7,293 nucleotides of DNA from Clostridium sp. SCN 57-10 (lineage in GTDB: Bacteria; Bacillota; Clostridia; Oscillospirales; Butyricicoccaceae), in assembly GCA_001725215.1 (NCBI GenBank), contig MEFT01000070.1:1-7293 (forward strand), written 5' to 3'. Numbering within the stretch: position 1 is the stretch's first letter; each line of letters starts with the position of its first letter. The translations under genes and the position numbers were made by a program. Positions 1-4,069 of this stretch are shown here, piece by piece. Below the pieces are notes generated by a model. It was not told where the DNA came from. It saw nothing but the letters and a program-made list of their open reading frames with translations, and made no database searches.

Positions 1-735
1 GTCGTAAATATGATGATAGTTTTTCTGATCGAAGCCAATCGACGGCTCGATTTCGGGCAGAAAAACGACAATTACGTCAGAATAGTCAAGCAACACCTCT
101 TCGGCGTTTTTGCCGCAGATCAGCTTGGAAAACTCGTTCCGGACGCGTTCACTCGAAATATTGTTGAGCAGCAGCCGTTTTTCGTGCACCGCCGTCGCCG
201 TTTCATCCTCGATGGCAAAGCCGAGCACCGCCGAAAAACGCAGGGCGCGCAAAATGCGCAGTGCGTCCTCATCAAAGCGCGCGGCAGGCTTGCCAACGGC
301 GCGAATGACGCCTGTGCGAATGTCCTCGCTTCCGCCGAACGGATCGACGAGTCCGGTGCGCTCGTTATAGGCGACGGCGTTCATCGTGAAATCGCGCCGC
401 GCAAGATCATTTTCCAGACGATCGGTAAACGAAACGCTGGACGGGTGACGGTGATCATCATATGCGCCGTCCACGCGGAAGGTGGTAATTTCCACCGCAC
501 CACCGGCGAACAGCGCCGTCACCGTACCGTGCTTAATGCCCGTTTCGATGATGCGAACGCCGTCAAGCGCGGCGCGCACCTGCTCGGGCGTGGCGTCGGT
601 CGTCACATCCCAGTCGGAAGGGGTCTGCCCCATCAGACTGTCGCGTACACAGCCACCGACAATATAAGCGCTATAACCCGCCTGCTCAAGCCGGGCAATT
701 GCTTCGGCCGCCGCGGGCGCTATATGCAGTTTCAT
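1..735 (-). CDS. cca: CCA tRNA nucleotidyltransferase, N-terminal part (class II, cut by window edge)
   Basis: This enzyme adds or repairs the 3' CCA end of tRNAs in the cytosol, using CTP and ATP without a template. The 245 visible residues carry the class II nucleotidyltransferase signature in order: GGCVRD (27-32) followed by the metal-binding pair D41/D43 in SDWDVTT, RRDFTMNA (113-120), LVDPFGG (129-135), and EDALRILRALRF (156-167), the motif that reads the incoming base. The sequence ends at HHIYD, which looks like the start of the HD region seen in clostridial CCA enzymes; the C-terminal tRNA-binding part lies outside the window. I chose the ATG at 735 because the G-run at 742-747 sits 6 nt upstream of it. 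The in-frame ATG at 741 touches the G-run directly, which is too close. Some bacteria split CC- and A-adding activities between related enzymes, so activity is inferred from family. Confidence 0.95.
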   Translation of the reverse strand, partial: MKLHIAPAAAEAIARLEQAGYSAYIVGGCVRDSLMGQTPSDWDVTTDATPEQVRAALDGVRIIETGIKHGTVTALFAGGAVEITTFRVDGAYDDHRHPSSVSFTDRLENDLARRDFTMNAVAYNERTGLVDPFGGSEDIRTGVIRAVGKPAARFDEDALRILRALRFSAVLGFAIEDETATAVHEKRLLLNNISSERVRNEFSKLICGKNAEEVLLDYSDVIVVFLPEIEPSIGFDQKNYHHIYD

Positions 736-741
736 TGGCAT

Positions 742-750
742 CCCCCCTTC
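742..750 (-). promoter_or_regulatory. G-run ribosome binding site of cca
   Basis: On the minus strand GAAGGGGGG lies 6 nt before the ATG at 735. It is a purine-rich Shine-Dalgarno variant that could pair with the 16S anti-SD through G-U pairs. Its position decides between the two in-frame ATGs at 741 and 735. Confidence 0.6.
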
Positions 751-763
751 TACATATTTTATT

Positions 764-792
764 ATTTTACCACAATCGTTGTGAAAAAACAA
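764..792 (-). promoter_or_regulatory. Sigma-A type promoter of cca
   Basis: On the minus strand the -35 element TTGTTT (787-792) is separated by exactly 17 bp from the -10 element TAAAAT (764-769). TG one base upstream gives an extended -10 (TGGTAAAAT). Start of transcription would fall near 757, about 20 nt before the start codon. A dyad CACAA-TCG-TTGTG (771-783) occupies the spacer and could be an operator. Confidence 0.6.
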
Positions 793-844
793 TGCATGCT
801 ATCGACCGAGCGCCAGCTTAACTCCCAGCTCGAGCGAAAAACAT

Positions 845-874
845 ATTGTCGGACAATGAAAAACATGGTATGCT
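845..874 (+). promoter_or_regulatory. Candidate promoter and dyad operator for the SPFH operon
   Basis: TTGTCG (846-851) and TATGCT (869-874) are spaced by 17 bp, an acceptable but not strong sigma-A promoter (the -10 matches 4 of 6). The -35 lies inside a perfect 13-bp palindrome, ATTGTC-G-GACAAT (845-857), where a bound repressor would block polymerase. The implied leader to the ATG at 1024 is about 140 nt. No known operator consensus was recognised. Confidence 0.4.
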
Positions 875-1011
875 TAATCTATTCGTTGAAGCATTATCCT
901 TATTTCCCAAATGCTATCAAAAAAGCAACTAGGCGCGTAGTATTTAAAACCGCGTTCGAATATTCTAATTTTACCGGAGTATCCGCACCTTATCACCAAT
1001 ATTACATATAT

Positions 1012-1019
1012 GGAGAAGG
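1012..1019 (+). promoter_or_regulatory. Ribosome binding site of the SPFH gene
   Basis: GGAGAAGG ends 4 nt before the ATG at 1024. It fixes that codon as the start, although the frame is open far upstream. Confidence 0.7.
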
Positions 1020-1023
1020 TTAT

Positions 1024-2232
1024 ATGGCTCTTATTGATGTTATCAAATATGACGGCGGCGCGCATACGTTTGCGTGGAAACATCCAAATGCCGAACTTGG
1101 AACATGGACACAGCTCATCGTGAATGAAACACAGGAGGCCGTTCTTTACAAAGGCGGTCAAGCCTTGGACTGGTTCGGCCCGGGACGTCACACCTTAGAA
1201 ACCGCCAATATCCCTATACTTAGCAAGCTCATCAATATGCCTTTCGGAGGCAAATCTCCCTTTTCTGCGGAAGTATGGTACGTAAACAAAATTAACACTT
1301 TAGATATAAAGTGGGGAACGCCTACACCCATTCAGCTGCAGGACCCAAAGTATAACGTGTTTGTGCCGCTACGCGCCTTTGGGCAGTTTGGAATAAAGAT
1401 AAGCGATTCAAAGGTCTTCCTAACCAAGCTTGTCGGAACGCTTCCGTCATTTAACTCGAACGATGTTGTAAAATACTTTCGAGGCATTTATCTGACGATG
1501 GTCAAAGATGCTATCGCCGGGTATTTGGTGAAGAAAAAGATCCCGATTCTTGAAATTAACGCAAATATCCTTGAACTTTCTGAAAGCTTGCAAGCGAACG
1601 TTTCACCCAAACTCGAAGCATACGGCATTGAAATGGTGAGCTTCTATGTAAATGACATCAGCGTTCCGGATGACGATCCAGCCGTTATCAAACTTAAAGA
1701 TGCTCTTGCGAAGAAAGCCGAAATGGACATTATCGGTTACAGCTATACGCAAGAACGCTCTTTCGATACTATGGGGAGCGCGGCTGCAAATCCGGGCGGG
1801 GGTGCGGCTCCGCTTATGGGTGCAGGCATAGGAATAGCTATGGGTGTTGGATTGGGTAACGCTATGGGCGGAGCGATGGGTACTATGGCGCAATCCCTTG
1901 ATACATCTTCAAAAACGAAATGCTCCCATTGCCATAGCGAAATGGCGCCGAATACAAAATTTTGCCCTAACTGTGGCAAACCTACCGCGGTTGAGGCAGA
2001 AGGCACAATATGCCCCAAGTGTGGGGCCAACAACAAAGACGGTGCTAAATTCTGCAGTGAATGCGGCACGATGTTGGTGAAACTCTGCGCGAAGTGCGGC
2101 GCAGCATTGGGCGATAAGCAAAAGTTTTGCCCCGAATGCGGCGAATCCACCGTAAAACGCTGTGAATGTGGTGCTGAGTTATCTAACGGAATAAAATTCT
2201 GCCCTGAATGCGGCAAGAAAGTGGAGGGCTAA
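1024..2232 (+). CDS. SPFH-domain protein with four C-terminal zinc ribbons (YdjI / COG4260 type)
   Basis: This 402-residue protein has no signal peptide or clear membrane helix, so it should be cytosolic and recruited to the membrane by partners. Residues 1 to about 240 form the SPFH (stomatin/flotillin) region of the 'virion core protein-like' YdjI type; the N-terminus MALIDVIKYDGG is typical and supports this start over any upstream ATG. A Gly/Ala/Met-rich linker (about 251-290) follows. Then come four zinc ribbons with cysteines at 300/303/314/317, 330/333/344/347, 355/358/369/372 and 380/382/393/396; the last has CxC instead of CxxC in its first knuckle. SPFH proteins oligomerise into membrane scaffolds, and B. 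subtilis YdjI acts with PspA in envelope stress. Function here is inferred from that resemblance. It is the first gene of a three-gene operon; the next ATG lies 3 nt after the stop. Confidence 0.9.
   Translation: MALIDVIKYDGGAHTFAWKHPNAELGTWTQLIVNETQEAVLYKGGQALDWFGPGRHTLETANIPILSKLINMPFGGKSPFSAEVWYVNKINTLDIKWGTPTPIQLQDPKYNVFVPLRAFGQFGIKISDSKVFLTKLVGTLPSFNSNDVVKYFRGIYLTMVKDAIAGYLVKKKIPILEINANILELSESLQANVSPKLEAYGIEMVSFYVNDISVPDDDPAVIKLKDALAKKAEMDIIGYSYTQERSFDTMGSAAANPGGGAAPLMGAGIGIAMGVGLGNAMGGAMGTMAQSLDTSSKTKCSHCHSEMAPNTKFCPNCGKPTAVEAEGTICPKCGANNKDGAKFCSECGTMLVKLCAKCGAALGDKQKFCPECGESTVKRCECGAELSNGIKFCPECGKKVEG
1921..2214 (+). repeat. Four tandem zinc-ribbon coding units
   Basis: Four copies of a CxxC-(10)-CxxC unit of about 17-18 residues are arranged in tandem, each ending in a version of KFCPxCG. 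The units have diverged in base sequence, so this is an old protein-level repeat rather than a recent DNA duplication. The ribbons probably mediate protein contacts or structural zinc binding. Confidence 0.85.
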
Positions 2233-2235
2233 GCG

Positions 2236-2685
2236 ATGGTTAGAAGTTCGCTATACACAATAATCGGATTTACGATTGCCATCGTGGTTGTGGTCGCAGG
2301 ATTTTTCCTGCTTAGTATCGAGCAAATCGCCATTCACTTATGGGCGGCGGCTTTCCTTATTCTTTCCCTACTCATCTCCATGGGTCTGCTCGTTGGGATA
2401 GCTCAGAGAAAACCCTCTAGCAAAGACGCGGTTTTCTATAGCGCAGGAATAGGTGCTACCGTATGGCTTTACCAAATAGCCGTGATAATCTCCGTCGCGT
2501 TGGTCGGAGCATTTAATAAAAAAGTCGGCAATTTTGTTTTTGCAGAAATCTCCATTATGGCAACATTTGCGATTATTGCGCTTGCAGTAAACTTTTTTGC
2601 GCGGCGCACTCATGTGACTAACGCTAAGATACTTGAGCGTCAAGGGAATGGTGAATACAATACGCCGAAGCGAGGAGAATTTTAG
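2236..2685 (+). CDS. Small four-helix membrane protein, family not recognised
   Basis: This 149-residue protein has four predicted membrane helices at about 8-27, 35-55, 66-92 and 101-122, a basic loop (QRKPSSKD, 57-64) and a hydrophilic tail rich in Lys/Arg/Glu from about 123. It has no catalytic motif and no cysteine ladder. The start is supported by GGAGGG (2223-2228), 7 nt upstream and inside the end of the SPFH gene, so translation is probably coupled. Its position between an SPFH protein and a second membrane protein suggests a membrane anchor or partner for the SPFH protein, as YdjG/YdjH are for YdjI in B. subtilis. That is inference from gene order; I see no sequence similarity to those proteins. 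Confidence 0.8.
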   Translation: MVRSSLYTIIGFTIAIVVVVAGFFLLSIEQIAIHLWAAAFLILSLLISMGLLVGIAQRKPSSKDAVFYSAGIGATVWLYQIAVIISVALVGAFNKKVGNFVFAEISIMATFAIIALAVNFFARRTHVTNAKILERQGNGEYNTPKRGEF

Positions 2686-2687
2686 AA

Positions 2688-3332
2688 ATGAAAGCCAAGA
2701 AGCCGTCGGTTTGGGGTTGGGTTCTTTTTTGGCTAATCGTCTTTTGGCCGGCAGGACTCATTTTGTTATTTAAAAAGTCCAATGATAAGGCAGCTTTAAT
2801 GAGTCCCACAAAGGCTGCAACGGTATTTACGTGGATACTGATTGTCTTTGGCTCACTTATGCTGCTTGCGAATATAGAGCGGTTTTTTGCTGATTTTTCT
2901 ATTGCAGTTATCTTTCTGGCTTGGGTTGTCGGCGGAGTGTTGATACTTCTAAAAATCCGCAAAACGAAGGCGAAAGCCGAGCAATACAAGAAATACCTCA
3001 ACGCGATCGTCAATGTTGGCGAGCGAAGCATTGATAATATAGCAAGTGCAGTGTCCGTTACCTATGGGCAAGCACAAGCCGACATACAGGCAATGATTGA
3101 TGTCGGCTTTCTTAGCGGAGCGTACATACACGAAGGAAATCGTGCAGTCGTTCTTAGCCAAGATATTCAAGCTGAACAACCTGCATATGTCGCAGCGCCT
3201 TCTGCGTCCGGTCAACTTGACACCAGACAGCAACCCCGCTCAGTTAGATGCCCCGGTTGCGGTGCGAGCAATGTAGTAATCGGCGGTAGAATAACAGAAT
3301 GTGAATACTGCGGAACGCCGCTGAACGGATAA
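2688..3332 (+). CDS. Membrane protein with winged-helix-like segment and C-terminal zinc ribbon
   Basis: This 214-residue protein has three membrane helices (about 8-27, 44-62, 70-88) and a basic stop-transfer segment (KIRKTKAKAEQYKK). A soluble region (about 100-158) follows whose pattern, a helix with NVGERSIDNIASA, then QAQADIQAMIDVGFLSGAYI and a short strand pair, resembles a winged-helix or PCI-like fold. A Pro/Ala/Gln-rich linker leads to one zinc ribbon (C188, C191, C205, C208) of the CPGCGA...CEYCGTPL kind. AGGAG (2673-2677) lies 10 nt before the ATG, overlapping the end of the previous gene, whose stop is 2 nt upstream. The soluble part should face the cytosol, where the SPFH protein is. 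The shared presence of zinc ribbons in both gene products hints at direct contact. No family name is assigned; the fold call is tentative. Confidence 0.8.
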   Translation: MKAKKPSVWGWVLFWLIVFWPAGLILLFKKSNDKAALMSPTKAATVFTWILIVFGSLMLLANIERFFADFSIAVIFLAWVVGGVLILLKIRKTKAKAEQYKKYLNAIVNVGERSIDNIASAVSVTYGQAQADIQAMIDVGFLSGAYIHEGNRAVVLSQDIQAEQPAYVAAPSASGQLDTRQQPRSVRCPGCGASNVVIGGRITECEYCGTPLNG

Positions 3333-3390
3333 CCAACATATATGCCGTGATTGCTTTCATGACGGTAGATTTGGATAGAAAGTTCTATTT

Positions 3391-3450
3391 ATGTGCTAAA
3401 CTAAGCCACACTCTCGGCTATGAGGGTGTGGCTTAGTTTAGCACATTTTT
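3391..3450 (+). terminator. Long intrinsic terminator after the SPFH operon
   Basis: Arms 3391-3416 and 3421-3446 pair over 26 bp around a 4-nt loop. The outer 21 pairs are perfect, and two G-U pairs occur nearer the loop (3412/3425 and 3416/3421). A run of T (3446-3450) follows on the plus strand. It lies 58 nt after the stop of the last operon gene. On the minus strand the hairpin is followed by TAAATAGAA, not a clean T-run, so termination of the converging gene is less certain. The stem is much longer than most intrinsic terminators. Confidence 0.88.
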
Positions 3451-3465
3451 ACTTTCACAGTAAAA
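3447..3465. repeat. Short inverted repeat next to the terminator
   Basis: TTTTACT (3447-3453) and AGTAAAA (3459-3465) are perfect 7-bp arms around TTCAC. The repeat lies between the long hairpin and the stop codon of the converging minus-strand gene. It is AT-rich and has no obvious role. Confidence 0.5.
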
Positions 3466-3472
3466 TTAGACG

Positions 3473-3916
3473 CTACCGACCGAGAACTAGCTTTTCAACG
3501 AGGGTGCCCGCGTCACGGATCACGCCCTCGCAATGGGCGGCAAAGGGCGCGTGGCTGCGCATCGGATGGGGGCCGAGCTGTGTGCCCGCCTCGCGGTCGA
3601 GCATCACATGGCACTCGCACGAGCCGTGCCGCTCGATAAATGCGGCCAATATTTCGTTGCCCACGTCGCGCGCTCTTTTCCGCGCCTCAATATCTTTGCC
3701 CTCTATACGTCCAAAGCGCAGTCCTGCGCACATCAGCGCGCCCGACACCGCGCCGCACAGGCGCTCGTTTCCGCAGACGCCACCGCCAAAGCACTCGCTG
3801 ACGCGCGTCGCTTGTTCAGCCGAAAGCCCCAGTTCCTCGGCAAACGCCGCGAGTACCGATTGTGCGCAGTTAAACCCCTGCGCGTGAAACGCCATGCACC
3901 TATCGCCGTAATTCAT
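3473..3916 (-). CDS. C_GCAxxG_C_C family protein
   Basis: This 147-residue protein matches the family named for its cysteine pattern, C_GCAxxG_C_C. GFNCAQSVL (C17) is followed by FGGGVCGNERLCGAVSGALM (C42, C48, C54, with the CGAVSG core at 54-59), C63, then SCECHVML (C100, C102) and C129 near the end. The members are small, mostly cytosolic proteins of anaerobes, thought to bind metal or to act in redox chemistry; no reaction has been assigned that I can name with confidence. Length is normal for the family and both ends appear intact. The start ATG at 3916 is preceded by AAGGAG (3923-3928) with a 6-nt gap. It stands alone on the minus strand, converging on the SPFH operon and diverging from the YfhO gene. 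Confidence 0.9.
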   Translation of the reverse strand: MNYGDRCMAFHAQGFNCAQSVLAAFAEELGLSAEQATRVSECFGGGVCGNERLCGAVSGALMCAGLRFGRIEGKDIEARKRARDVGNEILAAFIERHGSCECHVMLDREAGTQLGPHPMRSHAPFAAHCEGVIRDAGTLVEKLVLGR

Positions 3917-3941
3917 CCGTTTCTCCTTTCTCAGCAGCGCA

Positions 3942-3965
3942 CCGCGCCGCAGGCCGCCGCGCGGC
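3942..3965 (-). promoter_or_regulatory. GC-rich dyad in the leader of the C_GCAxxG_C_C gene
   Basis: CCGCGC (3942-3947) pairs with GCGCGG (3959-3964), and GCCGCGCGGC (3956-3965) is itself palindromic. This structure lies about 14 nt before the Shine-Dalgarno sequence in the short leader and could affect translation. It may also be a by-product of high GC. Confidence 0.3.
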
Positions 3966-3977
3966 TCTTTCTTTCTT

Positions 3978-4006
3978 ATTTTATCATGAAGTTTTGTGAA
4001 ACAAAA
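3978..4006 (-). promoter_or_regulatory. Candidate promoter of the C_GCAxxG_C_C gene
   Basis: On the minus strand TGATAAAAT gives an extended -10 (TAAAAT at 3978-3983). The -35 is ambiguous: TTGTTT (3999-4004) is a better hexamer but only 15 bp away, and TTTTGT (4001-4006) is at 17 bp. A dyad TTTTGT-GAA-ACAAAA (3992-4006) covers this -35 area and sits between the two divergent promoters. Confidence 0.45.
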
Positions 4007-4032
4007 GATAGCTTAAGCGGTCTGATATAGTG

Positions 4033-4038
4033 TATAAT
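4033..4038 (+). promoter_or_regulatory. -10 element of the yfhO promoter
   Basis: A perfect TATAAT lies here with no good -35 at 16-18 bp upstream (AGCTTA/GCTTAA at best). It predicts transcription starting near 4045, which would exclude the ATG at 4043 as a start codon. Confidence 0.5.
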
Positions 4039-4057
4039 ACCAATGAAACATTTTTGC

Positions 4058-4063
4058 GGGGGG
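4058..4063 (+). promoter_or_regulatory. G-run ribosome binding site deciding a TTG start
   Basis: GGGGGG ends 6 nt before the TTG at 4070. The cca gene has the same arrangement, GGGGGGAT followed by the start at the same distance. The ATG at 4043 has no purine-rich sequence upstream. Confidence 0.6.
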
Positions 4064-4069
4064 ATACGT

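Larger units (their letters stand above)
736..1023. other. AT-rich divergent intergenic region
   Basis: This stretch of almost 290 bases between cca and the SPFH gene holds the two promoter candidates and no gene I can support. A hand count of 901-960 gives about 38% GC, against about 60% in the GC-rich flanking genes. An imperfect 14-bp palindrome (928-941, ACTA/TAGT arms) and a short CGGA/TCCG dyad near 976 lie in the presumed leader. The plus-strand reading frame stays open through it by chance, but the encoded residues look like nothing conserved. Confidence 0.7.

Noticed and set aside
928..941. Imperfect palindrome ACTA-GGCGCG-TAGT in the SPFH leader
   Set aside because: It has a central mismatch and short arms, and no promoter element or stem long enough to call regulatory.
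10..1023. Open plus-strand frame continuous with the SPFH gene, suggesting a much larger protein
   Set aside because: Positions 10-735 are antisense to cca and 736-1023 translate to unconserved residues. The canonical N-terminus and binding site place the start at 1024.
1743..2216. 157-codon minus-strand frame with repeated PHSGQNF-like units
   Set aside because: The repeats are the antisense image of the zinc-ribbon codons on the plus strand.
3420..4030. Plus-strand open frames over the C_GCAxxG_C_C gene
   Set aside because: They are antisense to a gene with recognised motifs, one starts inside the terminator loop, and the products are basic low-complexity sequences.
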